DNA of 64,000 nucleotides from Xanthomonas theicola (GCF_014236795.1 NZ_CP049017.1:1342001-1406000); one strand, 5' to 3'. Positions 9,320 through 18,386 are shown, numbered from the stretch's first letter. Translations and numbers: made by a program. Notes: generated by a model from the letters alone, not told the origin.

Positions 9320-9719
9320 CGCCAAGATATTCCTCGACAGCAACATGGTGCTCTACCTGCTGTCCGAGGACTCTGCGAAGGCGGACGATGCTGAAAAGCT
9401 CCTTCAGCGGCGGCCGATCATCAGCGTGCAGGTACTCAACGAAGTCACGCACGTGTGTGTGCGCAAGCTCAAGATGGGGTGGGGCGAGGTGGGGCAGTTC
9501 CTTGCGCTGGTGCGGGAGTTCTGTAAAGTTGTGCCTCTCACGGTCGACGTGCACGACCGGGCTCGGCAGTTGGCCGAGCGGCACCAGCTGTCGTTCTACG
9601 ATGCCTGCATCATTGCGGCGGCGGCCATCGAAGGCTGTCAGACCCTGTACACGGAAGACATGCACCACGGCCTCATCATCGAAGAAAGCCTTTCGATCCG
9701 GAATCCCTTCAACACCTGA
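9306..9719 (+). CDS. vapC: PIN-domain ribonuclease toxin VapC
   Basis: This 137-residue PIN-domain protein carries the acidic residues that coordinate Mg2+: D11 in IFLDSNMVLYLL, E46 in VLNEVTHVC, the D of FYDACIIAAA (about residue 99) and acidic residues in YTEDMHHG. VapC toxins cut specific RNAs, often tRNA, to stop growth. The ATG at 9306 overlaps the end of vapB. The pair sits directly behind the Wadjet operon, where it may help keep the element in the chromosome. Confidence 0.9.
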   Translation: MAGGSAKIFLDSNMVLYLLSEDSAKADDAEKLLQRRPIISVQVLNEVTHVCVRKLKMGWGEVGQFLALVREFCKVVPLTVDVHDRARQLAERHQLSFYDACIIAAAAIEGCQTLYTEDMHHGLIIEESLSIRNPFNT

Positions 9720-9785
9720 CCGAACGATTGCAGGTGGGCACCATGATGGCTACCTCTTACTCCAAGCCAACACTGAGCCGTAGGG

Positions 9786-10265
9786 CTGACCGACATCCCC
9801 GAGATCAAGACCGATGAAGGAAAGTTGTACCTGTGCAGTGTGCTCGACTTGCTCAGCCATCTGGTCGTGGGCTGGTCGATGCCTCATCGCCAGGATCGGC
9901 AAAGGATGATCGGCGCGGTGCAGATGGCTGTCTGGCAACGCCAGGGCAGCGAGCCGGTGATCCTGCGCTCGGATCGTGGCAGTCAGTTCCGCAGCGGCCA
10001 CGACCAGGATTACTTGGTGGCCAATGCGCTAGTGTGCTCGATGAGTGCGGTGGGCCACGGCGGTGACAACGCGGCCTGCGAGGGCTTCTTCGGCCAGCTC
10101 AAGCGCGAGCGCATCTATCGCATGAAGTACCAAACACTCGATGCAGCCAGGGCCGATGTGTTCGAATACATCGAGCGATTCCACAGCCCAAGGAGGCGGC
10201 GAAGGAGCATCCAGCAGGATCTAAGGTTTTCCTCCCTTTCACAACCGGCCGTGATTTCGGGGTAG
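9786..10265 (+). pseudogene. IS3-family transposase OrfB, 5'-truncated
   Basis: The frame starts abruptly at LTDIPEIKTDEGKLYLCSVL and runs through SDRGSQFRS and NAACEGFFGQLKRERIY to a natural-looking C-terminus (IERFHSPRRRRRSIQQDL). This covers the rve/DDE catalytic domain with its D, D and E residues. The N-terminal half and OrfA are missing; upstream codons in this frame soon meet a TGA, so a breakpoint lies near 9786. The family is the same broad type as the OrfA at the left edge, but I cannot show that they come from one element. Confidence 0.8.
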
Positions 10266-10303
10266 AACCCCGCATCTACACATCGCGGAAAAGGGCTTGC
10301 TTC

Positions 10304-11341
10304 CACCTGATTACCCACATCACGCATCCAGCGTAGCAATCCGATAGGGCAGCGGTGGAGTGTGGAGGGAGGCGCAGATCAATCGTGGCACCAAGGCGGC
10401 CAGGTCGAAGCGTCGGTTGAAGCGATAGCAGAACTCGCTGAGGTAGCGCTGCAGGTACTTTGGGCGCAAGGCGTGATAGGTGCCATGCAAGGCGTTCTTG
10501 ATGTTGCCCAGGAGGGTGTTGACCCAGATAAGCGCCGGCTCTGTGGGCACTCGCCGGCCGCGGTTGAAGATGGCGGTATGGTGGCATCCGGCCAGGGCCA
10601 CGCCTGGGAAGCAGCTCAGGCCATCGGAAACAACGCGACTGCCTGGGGCGACATAGCGGCTTGCCCAGCGGGTCAGTTCGGCCTTGCGAAAACCGGCCAC
10701 CACATCCAGGCGCATGGCGACAGGATGTCCCTGCGCAGAGCACTGAACGGCGGCCACAAACGGGGTCTTGCCCGGACTGCCACGGCCGGCCCCGCCGCCG
10801 TGGCGCTCTCCGCCCCAAAAGGCGTCGTCCACCTGTATATCCCCGCTCAACTGATGGGAGGCTTCGCGTTCGACCATGGCTTGCATCAATTTGTGTTTGA
10901 TCAGCCAGGCGGTGTTGTAGCTCACTCCAAGTTGCCGGCGCAGCGCCAACGCCGAGATGCCGTTCTTGTGCTGGCTGAGGAGGTAGATCGCCAGGAACCA
11001 GGTGCGCAACGGCAGCTTGGTATCAGCGAACAAGGTGCCGCGCGTCAAGGAGGTCTGATGTTTGCAGCGATTGCATTGGAGCAGATCGCGGCTGTGCAAC
11101 TGGCAAGACCGCCGATGTCCACACGCTGGGCAAAAGAAGCCTTGCGGCCACCGTTGTTCAAAGACGGCTTGCCGGCATTGCGCTTCGTTCCCATAGGACC
11201 GCAGGAACGCCGGCAGGCTCATGCCCGCCTGGAACTGGATCAGGTTCTTCTTGGCCATCGTCGCATCGCCTCTGTCGAATCAGCGGCTTGCAGCATTGAC
11301 CAGCCCCGAATCAAGGGATGCGACTGATGGGTAATCAGGTG
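10304..11341 (-). mobile_element. IS1595-family insertion sequence, complete
   Basis: The element is bounded by a perfect 14-bp terminal inverted repeat, CACCTGATTACCCA at 10304-10317 and its complement at 11328-11341; similarity continues for about ten more bases on each side (CGCATCC). Length is 1038 bp, typical for ISXo2-like members of IS1595, and it carries one transposase gene. The expected 8-bp target duplication is not visible (CTTGCTTC on the left, CTTCCAAG on the right), so flanks may have rearranged after insertion. Confidence 0.85.
10320..11258 (-). CDS. IS1595-family transposase (ISXO2-like)
   Basis: This 312-residue transposase has an N-terminal zinc ribbon (CPACGHRR, then LLQCNRCKHQTS) and a DDE-type ISXO2-like domain with IQVDDAFWGGERHGG and a C-terminal NTLLGNIKNALHGTYHALRPKY motif. 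The frame is uninterrupted and both terminal repeats are present, so this is the only element in the IS cluster that looks fully competent. It reads leftward from 11258. Confidence 0.92.
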   Translation of the reverse strand: MAKKNLIQFQAGMSLPAFLRSYGNEAQCRQAVFEQRWPQGFFCPACGHRRSCQLHSRDLLQCNRCKHQTSLTRGTLFADTKLPLRTWFLAIYLLSQHKNGISALALRRQLGVSYNTAWLIKHKLMQAMVEREASHQLSGDIQVDDAFWGGERHGGGAGRGSPGKTPFVAAVQCSAQGHPVAMRLDVVAGFRKAELTRWASRYVAPGSRVVSDGLSCFPGVALAGCHHTAIFNRGRRVPTEPALIWVNTLLGNIKNALHGTYHALRPKYLQRYLSEFCYRFNRRFDLAALVPRLICASLHTPPLPYRIATLDA

Positions 11342-11444
11342 CTTCCAAGGACCAAGGCGACTTCAACTCGCCGAGCACACCCACACGATTCCGCGATGAG
11401 CCCTTTTTGGGCGGCTGCGTCCATGCGCGCCCACGCGGCTTTAA

Positions 11445-12608
11445 GGAAGGTCTGATCAACGCCGTCAGAGGATGAGGCAATCCAAATCGGCCACGCTGAC
11501 GGCACTCAGCCCCTTGGTTTTCGCCGTCTCCGGCGCATTTTCGGGGTATTGCCCGGGTGACAGGCACACCCTCCCCACGACAGGCATCAACTGCTTTGGC
11601 TTCATCCACGGGTTCGACAGCGCAAACAGCGTCAGCACCTGCGCGGTGTTCTTCGCCAAGCCGCGATAGCGCACCTTGACGTAGCCAAACTGGCGCTTGA
11701 TCACCCGAAACGGGTGTTCCACCTTCGCTCGCAGGCTGGCCTTGGCATGCTCCCAGCGTCGGGCCCACTTCAATTCGCGCTTGTTGTTGATCTGCTTGAG
11801 CTTGGAGGGCTTCTCGGCGATCAGGTAGCGCCGCTTGCGCTTGCTCGTCCTCTCCTCGCGCTTCTCCACCAGGCAGGTGTAACCGCTGTCGCCGCACACC
11901 GTGTCCTGCTTGCCGTGCAGCAGCTTGGGCGCCTGCGTGATGTCCGCCGCGTTGGCCGCCGTGCATTCCACGTGGTGCACCAGGCCGGACTCGTCGTCCA
12001 CCCCGACGTGCGCCTTCATCCCGAAGAAATATTGATTGCCCTTCTTGGTCTGGTGCATCTGCCGATCACGCTCGCCGTCCTGGTTCTTGGTCGAACGGGG
12101 CGCGGCAATGATCGTGGCGTCCACGATGGTGCCACCACGCAAGCTCTGGCCCTTGCGCGACAGATGCGCATTGACCCGGTCCAACAGCGTGCGCGCCAAA
12201 TCGTACTGCTCCAGCAAGTGGCGGCACTTGAGAATCGTGGTCTCCTCCGGCACCTCATCCAGGCCGCCGATCTTCGCGAAACGGCGCATCGACACCGTGT
12301 CCTACAGGGCTTCTTCCGCCGACGGATTGCTCCGTGCGTACCATTGCTGCAAAAAGTGGATGCGCCGCATCGTCTCCAGCGGGGACGGCGGCCGCCCCGG
12401 CTGGCCCGACTTCGGGTAGTGCGGCTCGATCAGCGCCAGCAGGCCATTCCACGGCACCACCTGATCCATCTGCGCCAGGAACACCTCGCGCCGCGTCTGC
12501 TTGCCCTTGCCGTTGTACGCCGCGTCGCCGAAAGAAAACTGCATCGTCGTCATCCCCTTGGGCTCAGTGCGATTGTCGCAGGATCAGCCGGAGTTGTTCA
12601 GACCTTCC
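11445..12608 (-). mobile_element. IS5-family insertion sequence with TTAA target duplication
   Basis: Terminal inverted repeats of about 16 bp (GGAAGGTCTGATCAAC at 11445-11460 and GTTGTTCAGACCTTCC at 12593-12608) differ at one position. TTAA flanks the element directly on both sides (11441-11444 and 12609-12612), the expected 4-bp target duplication. Length is 1164 bp. The right end lies only 49 bp upstream of the DUF6165 start codon, so the insertion probably separated that gene from its original promoter. Confidence 0.85.
11465..12553 (-). pseudogene. IS5-family transposase interrupted by an in-frame amber codon
   Basis: Reading leftward from 12553, the N-terminal part (FLAQMDQVVPWNGLLALIEP) reaches SAEEAL and then a TAG at 12302-12304. 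The same frame continues DTVSMRRFAKIGGLDEVPEE and through the DDE region (GGTIVDATIIAAPRS, GDSGYTC, VEHPFRVIKRQFGY). Related elements have Tyr at the TAG position, so one substitution (TAC or TAT to TAG) explains the break. No other lesion is seen. Without readthrough the transposase is inactive. Confidence 0.85.
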
Positions 12609-12657
12609 TTAAGGCGCGTCCGCTACACTTCCCGGTCACCATCGCTTGGGTGTTCCC

Positions 12658-13062
12658 ATGTCCGAAATCCTGGCCCCCATCTCCTTCGGCGAATTGCTCG
12701 ACAAGATCGCCATCCTGCAGATCAAGTCCGAGCGCATCGGCGATGCGGGCAAGCTGGCCAACGTGCGCGCGGAGCTGTCGGCGCTGGAAAAGACCTGGAT
12801 GGCGCATCCGACCGCCGGCGGCGACATCGCCCGCCTGCGGGCCGAGCTGAGGGCGGTCAACGAGCGCCTGTGGGCGATTGAGGACGAGATCCGGGCGAAG
12901 GAAAAGGCGCAGGCTTTCGATGAGGAGTTCATCAGGCTCGCGCGCAGCGTGTACTACGAGAACGACGAGCGCGCGCGGATCAAGAAGCAGATCAATCTGG
13001 CGCTGGGCTCCAGCTACGTCGAAGAGAAGTCCTACCAGGACTACCGTGGCGCCGCATCCTGA
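12658..13062 (+). CDS. DUF6165 family protein (LPS-core neighbourhood)
   Basis: A 134-residue soluble, highly charged helical protein, starting MSEILAPISFGELLDKIAIL. It belongs to the small family annotated DUF6165, which commonly lies beside LPS-core glycosyltransferases. No transmembrane segment or catalytic motif is apparent, and most of the protein looks like paired helices (EIRAKEKAQAFDEEFIRLAR). The ATG at 12658 is chosen over an in-frame TTG at 12646. An IS5 copy ends 49 bp upstream, so expression may now depend on sequences in the IS. Confidence 0.75.
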   Translation: MSEILAPISFGELLDKIAILQIKSERIGDAGKLANVRAELSALEKTWMAHPTAGGDIARLRAELRAVNERLWAIEDEIRAKEKAQAFDEEFIRLARSVYYENDERARIKKQINLALGSSYVEEKSYQDYRGAAS

Positions 13063-13185
13063 GCGGGGGCCGGGCGCGCCGCCGCCTTCCGGCGGTGTCG
13101 CCGTGCGGCGGCTGGGCGGGGGCCTGCGGTGGCGTTCGCAGCTAGGGCGCATGCGAGGCGGCGGTGGTCCCGCGCCGCTGCCGGC

Positions 13186-14235
13186 TCACATGCCGTGGTC
13201 GGTGCGGTAGCGCTCGAACGCGGCGATCGCGTCGTCCACGCCGATCAGCGCCATCACCGCGTCGAACTCGATCTTGCTGCCCCATTTCAGCTGCGCGGCC
13301 GGCTTGCCGAGGTACTTGCGCGCGGCTGCGTCGTACTTGTCCACGCAGTAGCGGATGTCCGAATAGGGCCCGCTGCGGCGCGGGTTGCTCGCCGCGTGCA
13401 GCCCCAGCACCTTGCTGCCCATGGCGTTGGCAATGTGCATCGGGCCGGAGTCGGGGGTCATCACCAGCGCCGCGCGCTGCAGCAGCGCCGGCAGCTGCTT
13501 GAGCGTGTCGCGGCCGACCAGGTCCAGCAGCGGCGCGCGCGCGGCCGCGACGATGGCGTCGGCGGTGCTGCGCTCCAGTGCGCTGACGCCCCCGCACAAC
13601 ACCACCCGCCAGCCCTGCGCGGCGGCGTGGTCGGCGACCGCTGCGTAGCGGTCGGGGTACCAGTTGCGGCGCACGTGGCTGGAGCACGCTGAGATCAGCA
13701 ACGCCGGGCGGCCGTCGTCGGGCCACTGCGCGCGCGCCCAGGCGTGTGCGTCCCTGGGCACCGGCAGGTCCCAGCGTACCTCGGTCTGGCGTAGACCCAG
13801 CGGTTCGCAGAAGCTGCCGATCGCGTCGAGCACATGGATGCCGGGGCGGTCCGGGATGCGCTCGTTGACGAACAGGCCGTGCAGGTCCTTGGAGCGGCTG
13901 GGGTCGTAGCCGATGCGGCGGCGCGCGCGGATGAACGAGGACAGCACGTTGGCGCGCAGCGCCACCTGCATCTGCAGCAGTGCATCGAAGCCTTGCGGCG
14001 GCAGTTCGCGGCGCAGCGCGCGCATGCCGACCACGCCGCTGCGCTTGTCGTAGTCGTGGAAGACGACCCCGGACAGGCCGTCGAGCAGCTTGCGCCCGGC
14101 TTTGTCGATGACCCAGTGCAGCGGCGCCGCCTCGGGCCAGGCGCGCTGCAGGGTCCGCACCAGGGGGACCACGTGGGTCACGTCCCCAAGCGCCGATAGG
14201 CGCAACAGGCACAGCGAGGGGAGCGTTGCCGGCAT
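13186..14235 (-). CDS. Glycosyltransferase family 9 (heptosyltransferase-like)
   Basis: This GT-B-fold enzyme begins LCLLRLSALGDVTHVVPLVR, the N-terminal signature of ADP-heptose:LPS heptosyltransferases. In its C-terminal half it has VVLCGGVSALERSTAD and the nucleotide-sugar site MTPDSGPMHIANAMG. Such enzymes add heptose or a related sugar to the LPS inner core at the cytoplasmic face. The start MPATLPSLCLL at 14235 is chosen. An ATG at 14265 is also open but would overlap the divergent kdkA start at 14256. The pairing with kdkA supports a role in core assembly. Donor and acceptor cannot be told from sequence. Confidence 0.85.
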   Translation of the reverse strand: MPATLPSLCLLRLSALGDVTHVVPLVRTLQRAWPEAAPLHWVIDKAGRKLLDGLSGVVFHDYDKRSGVVGMRALRRELPPQGFDALLQMQVALRANVLSSFIRARRRIGYDPSRSKDLHGLFVNERIPDRPGIHVLDAIGSFCEPLGLRQTEVRWDLPVPRDAHAWARAQWPDDGRPALLISACSSHVRRNWYPDRYAAVADHAAAQGWRVVLCGGVSALERSTADAIVAAARAPLLDLVGRDTLKQLPALLQRAALVMTPDSGPMHIANAMGSKVLGLHAASNPRRSGPYSDIRYCVDKYDAAARKYLGKPAAQLKWGSKIEFDAVMALIGVDDAIAAFERYRTDHGM

Positions 14236-14255
14236 GGTGTTGTTAGACTCGTTGA

Positions 14256-15005
14256 ATGGTCGCATTCGACGCCACCGAAGCGCTGACGCCGTACCGCGAG
14301 GGCCGCGGCTATGGCGCCATTCTGTTCGACCGCCAACGGTTGCGGCAAGCCGAGCCGGCGTTGTTCTCCGCTGCCCACTGGGCCGAGCGCGCGCGTCCGG
14401 TGGACGAGGGCGGCCGTGGCGGCGCCTGGTTCGTCGACGCCCCGTTCGGCACCTGCGTGCTGCGCCAGTACCGGCGCGGCGGCCTGGTCGCCAGGCTCAG
14501 TCGCGACCGCTACGTCTGGTCCGGCGCCGACCGCACCCGCAGCTTCGCCGAGTTCCGGCTGATGCGCGTGCTGATCGCGCGCAAGCTGCCGGTGCCGCGG
14601 CCGCTGGCCGCCTGCTACCTGCGTCAGGGGCTGCGCTACCGCGCCGCGATCCTGATAGAGCGGCTGGAAGGGGTGCGCTCGCTGGCCGATCGCGCGCATG
14701 CCGCCGGGCGCGGTGCGCCGTGGGAGGAGGCCGGGCGGCTGGTCGCGCACTTCCATCGCGCCGGGCTGGATCACGCCGACCTCAACGCGCACAACATCCT
14801 GTTCGACGGCAACGGCCGCGGCTGGCTGATCGATTTCGACCGCGGCGTACTGCGCATTCCGGCCACGCGCTGGCGCGAGCGCAACCTCAAGCGCCTGCAA
14901 CGCTCGCTGCTGAAGCTGCGCGGTGAGCGCAGCGTCGACGAAGTCAACAAGGACTACGCGCGCCTGCGCCGCGCCTACGACCTGGCCTGGAACCGGGGCT
15001 ACTGA
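14256..15005 (+). CDS. kdkA: 3-deoxy-D-manno-octulosonic acid (Kdo) kinase
   Basis: KdkA phosphorylates the 4-position of the single Kdo residue on lipid A in organisms with a mono-Kdo core. The 249-residue protein has a protein-kinase-like fold: [13 protein letters not shown] is the hinge region, [12 protein letters not shown] the catalytic loop, and WLIDFDRG the metal-binding DFD motif. It also carries the family's N-terminal region with ILFDRQRL and [12 protein letters not shown]. It is divergent from the GT9 gene, with only 20 nt between start codons, and overlaps the next gene by one base (TGATG). Confidence 0.88.
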   Translation: MVAFDATEALTPYREGRGYGAILFDRQRLRQAEPALFSAAHWAERARPVDEGGRGGAWFVDAPFGTCVLRQYRRGGLVARLSRDRYVWSGADRTRSFAEFRLMRVLIARKLPVPRPLAACYLRQGLRYRAAILIERLEGVRSLADRAHAAGRGAPWEEAGRLVAHFHRAGLDHADLNAHNILFDGNGRGWLIDFDRGVLRIPATRWRERNLKRLQRSLLKLRGERSVDEVNKDYARLRRAYDLAWNRGY

Positions 15006-15760
15006 TGGCCTGGGCGCTGCGCTTCCAGGGCGTCGGCAACGCTTCGGCGGTGGAGCTGGGCTCGCCGATGGCCACCATCGAGCGCGATGGCGCGCCGTGG
15101 CTGAGCATCGATTGCGGCGGCGAGGGCCTGAGCGCCTACCAGGCGCATTACGGGGCGATGCCGCAGGCGCTGTTCGTGACCCATGTGCACCTGGACCACG
15201 TGGCCGGGTTCGAGCGGCTGTTCGTGGACGCCTATTTCTCGGCGCGGCGCGGCAAGGTGCGGCTGTACGTGCCGGCGCCGGTGCTGCCGCTGTTGCACCG
15301 GCGCGTCGCCGACTACCCGAACGTCCTGGCCGAAGGCGGCGCCAACTTCTGGGACGCGTTCCAGCTGATCGCGGTGGGCGATGCGTTCTGGCACCAGGGG
15401 GTGCGCCTGGAGGTGTTCCCGGTGCGCCACCACTGGCCGGAAACCGCCTACGGGCTGCGCCTGCAGGGCGCGCTGGTGTGGAGCGGCGATACCCGGCCGA
15501 TCCCGGAAATGCTGAGCCGTTATGCCGGCGACGGCGAGCTGGTGGCGCATGACTGCGGCCTTCACGGCAATCCGTCGCATACTGGCGCGGACGACCTGGA
15601 GCGGGAATATCCCGCCGAGCTGCTGCAACGCATGATGCTGCACCACTACGCCAGCGCCGAGGATGCCGAGGCCCTGCGCGCGCGCGGCCACCGCGTCGCG
15701 CGGCCGGGCGAGTGCGTGGCCCTGGACATGCCGCGCGCGCCGCAGGTGCCGGCGCCATGA
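15005..15760 (+). CDS. MBL-fold metallo-hydrolase
   Basis: This 251-residue metallo-beta-lactamase fold protein has the zinc-binding motif VTHVHLDHVAGFE, later metal-binding segments (VRHHWPET, WSGDTRPIPEML, VAHDCGL) and a C-terminal histidine pair (MMLHHYASAEDA). It resembles RNase Z/ArsI-like small hydrolases acting on phosphodiesters or thioesters, but no specific substrate can be assigned. It is coupled to kdkA upstream and to moaA downstream by start/stop overlaps, so it may be co-transcribed with both. Confidence 0.82.
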   Translation: MAWALRFQGVGNASAVELGSPMATIERDGAPWLSIDCGGEGLSAYQAHYGAMPQALFVTHVHLDHVAGFERLFVDAYFSARRGKVRLYVPAPVLPLLHRRVADYPNVLAEGGANFWDAFQLIAVGDAFWHQGVRLEVFPVRHHWPETAYGLRLQGALVWSGDTRPIPEMLSRYAGDGELVAHDCGLHGNPSHTGADDLEREYPAELLQRMMLHHYASAEDAEALRARGHRVARPGECVALDMPRAPQVPAP

Positions 15761-16791
15761 GCACGGTGTTGCGCCCGCTGCTGCCGCCTGCTGCGCCGGT
15801 GGATCGGTTGGGACGGCCGCTGCGCGACCTGCGCCTGTCGGTGATCGAGGCCTGCAACTTCCGTTGCGGCTACTGCATGCCGGCCGACAAGCTGCCCGAG
15901 GACCACGGCCTCGATGCGGCCTCGCGGCTGTCGTTCGAGCAGATCGAGACGCTGGTGCGCGCCTTCGTGCGCAACGGCGTCAGCAAGCTGCGCCTGACCG
16001 GCGGCGAGCCGCTGCTGCGCCGCGACCTGCCCGAACTGGTGCGACGGCTGGCGCGCATCCCCGGCCTCGACGACTTGGCCATGACCACCAACGGCTCGCT
16101 GCTGGCGCGGCACGCACAGGCCTTGCGCGAGGCCGGATTGCATCGAGTCACGGTGAGCCTGGACGCGATCGACGCGGCGACCTTCCGGCATATGTCCGGC
16201 GGCCGCGGCGAGATGGCGCAGGTGCTTGCGGGTATCGACGCGGCGGTGGCCGCCGGTCTGGGGCCGGTCAAGATCAATTGCGTGATCCAGCGCGGCATCA
16301 ATGACGACCAGGTGCTGCCGCTGCTGGCGCACTTCCGCGGCAGCGGCCAGGTGCTGCGCTTCATCGAGTACATGGACGTGGGCACCTGCAACGCCTGGCG
16401 CCGCGAGCGGGTGGTGCCGTCAGCCGAACTGCGCGAGCGTATCGCCGCGCGCTGGCCGCTGCGCGCGCTGGATCCGCACTACGCCGGCGAAGTCGCCGCG
16501 CGCCATGCCTTCGTCGACGGTGGCGGCGAGATCGGCTTCGTCAGATCGGTCAGCGCGCCGTTCTGCGGCGACTGCCATCGCGCCCGGGTTTCGGCCGACG
16601 GCCAGCTCTATACCTGCCTGTTCGCTGCCGCCGGCACCGACCTGAAACCGGCGTTGGCCGGCGGCGAGGACGCGCTGGCCGAACGCGTGCAGGCGCTGTG
16701 GGGCCAGCGCGGCGATCGCTACAGCGAACTGCGTGGCGATGCGCGGGCGGCGCGCGGCAAGCACGTCGAGATGTTCCTGATCGGTGGATGA
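15757..16791 (+). CDS. moaA: GTP 3',8-cyclase MoaA
   Basis: MoaA is the radical-SAM enzyme that, with MoaC, turns GTP into cyclic pyranopterin monophosphate, the first step of molybdenum cofactor synthesis. The N-terminal 4Fe-4S cluster motif is CNFRCGYC (C33, C37, C40). LRLTGGEPLLR binds SAM. The second cluster cysteines lie in CGDCHRARVSADGQLYTC. The ATG at 15757 overlaps the previous stop as ATGA; an upstream in-frame start at 15712 would lie inside that gene. The C-terminus ends FLIGG, the usual MoaA Gly-Gly tail. Confidence 0.95.
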   Translation: MSTVLRPLLPPAAPVDRLGRPLRDLRLSVIEACNFRCGYCMPADKLPEDHGLDAASRLSFEQIETLVRAFVRNGVSKLRLTGGEPLLRRDLPELVRRLARIPGLDDLAMTTNGSLLARHAQALREAGLHRVTVSLDAIDAATFRHMSGGRGEMAQVLAGIDAAVAAGLGPVKINCVIQRGINDDQVLPLLAHFRGSGQVLRFIEYMDVGTCNAWRRERVVPSAELRERIAARWPLRALDPHYAGEVAARHAFVDGGGEIGFVRSVSAPFCGDCHRARVSADGQLYTCLFAAAGTDLKPALAGGEDALAERVQALWGQRGDRYSELRGDARAARGKHVEMFLIGG

Positions 16792-16885
16792 GCGGCATGG
16801 ACGAATCGCTGAACAACCGATCCACCAAGGCACGCCGATGTCCGGCAGCGCCTGAGCATGGTGCCGTGGAGCGGCAGCGCAGCCT

Positions 16886-17401
16886 ATGAACAAGAAACCG
16901 GCCAAGCACGCCCGCGCGGCGGCGAAAGCGCTGACCCATCTGGATCCGCGCGGGTTGCCGGCGATGGTCGACGTCTCGTCCAAGACCGTCACTGCACGTG
17001 TCGCCGTGGCCGAATCGCGGGTGCGCTTTCCCGCCACGGTGGCCGCGCAATTGCGCGCCGATGCGCTGCGCAGCGCCAAGGGCGGCATCGTCGACACGGC
17101 GGTGATCGCCGGCACCATGGCGGTCAAGCGCACTCATGAACTGATCCCGTTCTGCCATCCGCTGCCGATCGACGGCTGCCGCTTTACCGTCGACTGGGCC
17201 TCGCCGCAGGTGCTGCGCATCGAATGCAGCGTGCGTACCGTGCACCGCACCGGCGTGGAGATGGAGGCGCTGACCGGCGCCAGTGTCGCCGCGCTGACCG
17301 TCTACGACATGTGCAAGGCACTGACCCACGCGATGACCATCGGCCCGGTGCGGCTGCTCGGCAAGCGCGGCGGCAAGCGCGACGTCGGGAACGTGGCATG
17401 A
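16886..17401 (+). CDS. moaC: Cyclic pyranopterin monophosphate synthase MoaC
   Basis: MoaC completes conversion of the MoaA product to cPMP. The 171-residue protein has the conserved [20 protein letters not shown] start, the [30 protein letters not shown] active-site region (mentioned in pieces: AGTMAVKRT and LIPFCHPLP) and [22 protein letters not shown]. It lies 94 nt after moaA and overlaps moaD by ATGA. The first 20 residues are basic and vary within the family. Confidence 0.95.
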   Translation: MNKKPAKHARAAAKALTHLDPRGLPAMVDVSSKTVTARVAVAESRVRFPATVAAQLRADALRSAKGGIVDTAVIAGTMAVKRTHELIPFCHPLPIDGCRFTVDWASPQVLRIECSVRTVHRTGVEMEALTGASVAALTVYDMCKALTHAMTIGPVRLLGKRGGKRDVGNVA

Positions 17402-17643
17402 GCGTGCAGGTGAGCGTGCTGTATTTCGCCAGCCTGCGCGAGGCGGCGGGCATCGAGCACGAACAGGTGCGCACCGCGGCGGCCGACCTGCGCGCGCTGT
17501 ACGCCGAACTCGACGCGCGGCACGGCCTGCGCTGGCCGCCGCAACGCCTGCGCGTCGCCGTGGACGGCGCCTTCGCCAGTTGGGACGACACGTTGCGGGA
17601 GGGCAGCGAAGTGGTGTTCATCCCGCCGGTCTCGGGAGGCTGA
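17398..17643 (+). CDS. moaD: Molybdopterin synthase small subunit MoaD
   Basis: An 81-residue ubiquitin-like protein ending in the Gly-Gly tail ([10 protein letters not shown]) that is thiocarboxylated and then donates sulfur to cPMP. The beginning [16 protein letters not shown] is typical of MoaD. It is translationally coupled to moaC by ATGA and followed after 3 nt by moaE, its partner in the molybdopterin synthase heterotetramer. Confidence 0.93.
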   Translation: MSVQVSVLYFASLREAAGIEHEQVRTAAADLRALYAELDARHGLRWPPQRLRVAVDGAFASWDDTLREGSEVVFIPPVSGG

Positions 17644-17646
17644 TCG

Positions 17647-18075
17647 ATGTCCGCTACGCAGCGCTTCCATCTCGCCGACAGCGCCCTGGACATCGCCGCG
17701 CTGCGCGCGCCGTTGGCGCATGCGCAGGCCGGCGCCTACGCCAGTTTCGAGGGCTGGGTGCGCGACCACAACGATGGCCGCGCGGTCGACGGCCTGCGCT
17801 ACGATGCCTACGCGGCGTTGGCCGAGGCCGAAGGCCGGCGTATCGTTGACGAGGCCCTGGACCGCTTCGACATCCTCGACCTGCGTTGCGTACACCGCAT
17901 CGGCGAGCTGGCGATCGGCGACCTGGCGGTGTGGGTCGGCGTGGTCTCGGCGCATCGCGACGCTGCCTTCGGCGCCTGCCGCTACGTCATCGACGAGGTC
18001 AAGGTGCGGGTGCCGATCTGGAAGCACGAGCGCTATCGCGAGGGCGATGCCGGCTGGCTGCATCCGCAGAAGTAG
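17647..18075 (+). CDS. moaE: Molybdopterin synthase catalytic subunit MoaE
   Basis: MoaE is the large subunit of molybdopterin synthase. In its 142 residues are the GAYASFEGWVRDHNDGRAV start, the LRYDAYAALAEAEGRRI helix, IGELAIGDLAVWVGVVSAHR, and the C-terminal VPIWKHERYREGDAGWL with the catalytic lysine. It is the last gene of the moa cluster. The stop is TAG. Confidence 0.95.
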   Translation: MSATQRFHLADSALDIAALRAPLAHAQAGAYASFEGWVRDHNDGRAVDGLRYDAYAALAEAEGRRIVDEALDRFDILDLRCVHRIGELAIGDLAVWVGVVSAHRDAAFGACRYVIDEVKVRVPIWKHERYREGDAGWLHPQK

Positions 18076-18169
18076 GGCCTGTCGCGACTGCAAAGAGGTG
18101 ACAGGCGAGCAAGCGCAAGCCCGTGCGATGGGCGCCGAATCGGCCCATGCGGCCGCGCTTCGAGAGGAG

Positions 18170-18280
18170 GGTGGCGACCCCGCCGGCTGACCTCGGCGCC
18201 CGCGTCGATCGATACCGTTGCTGCCTTCCGGCCCTGGCGGGGTTTTCGACCTAGCGTCGCGAGGGGCCGACGGGGCCACC
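18170..18280 (-). ncRNA. ffs: 4.5S signal recognition particle RNA
   Basis: On the minus strand the sequence contains the conserved SRP RNA apical domain CAGGGCCGGAAGGCAGCAACGG, here given only as its core GGGCCGGAAGGCAGCAACGG, with the GGAA tetraloop and the asymmetric internal loop bound by Ffh. The two ends of the 111-nt span pair (GGTGGC at the 5' end, GCCACC at the 3' end), giving the usual long hairpin. The 5' end is at 18280. It works with FtsY (27978-29348) and Ffh in membrane-protein targeting. Confidence 0.85.
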
Positions 18281-18290
18281 ATAGAGACGA

Positions 18291-18310
18291 AACCGCGCCG
18301 TGGCGCGGTT
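18291..18310 (-). terminator. Hairpin, probable terminator of the lost tRNA-Ser
   Basis: A perfect inverted repeat, AACCGCGCC and GGCGCGGTT separated by GT, is followed on the minus strand by TTTCGTCTCT. It lies 61 nt downstream of the tRNA-Ser 3' remnant and just upstream of ffs, so it was probably the terminator between the two RNA genes. The T-rich tail is weak, so function is inferred. Confidence 0.5.
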
Positions 18311-18371
18311 CTCCCTTTGAGTTCTTCCGCCGGCGGCGAAGGAATTCTGCGAGGGAAGCGCAATTCGAATC

Positions 18372-18386
18372 TGGCGGAGAGAGGGA
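18372..18386 (-). other. Remnant of a tRNA-Ser 3' end (possible attachment site)
   Basis: The minus strand reads TCCCTCTCTCCGCCA, the last 15 nt typical of a class II tRNA-Ser including the encoded CCA. The rest of the tRNA (T-arm, variable arm, anticodon arm) is absent; beyond 18386 the sequence becomes AT-richer and is followed by IS630 copies. This is what is left when an integrative element that used a tRNA-Ser 3' end as attachment site rearranges. Chance similarity over 15 nt is possible. Confidence 0.45.

Noticed and set aside
10296..11349. 8-bp target duplication around the IS1595 element
   Set aside because: The flanks CTTGCTTC and CTTCCAAG are similar but not equal, and shifting the element ends by a base does not make them match.
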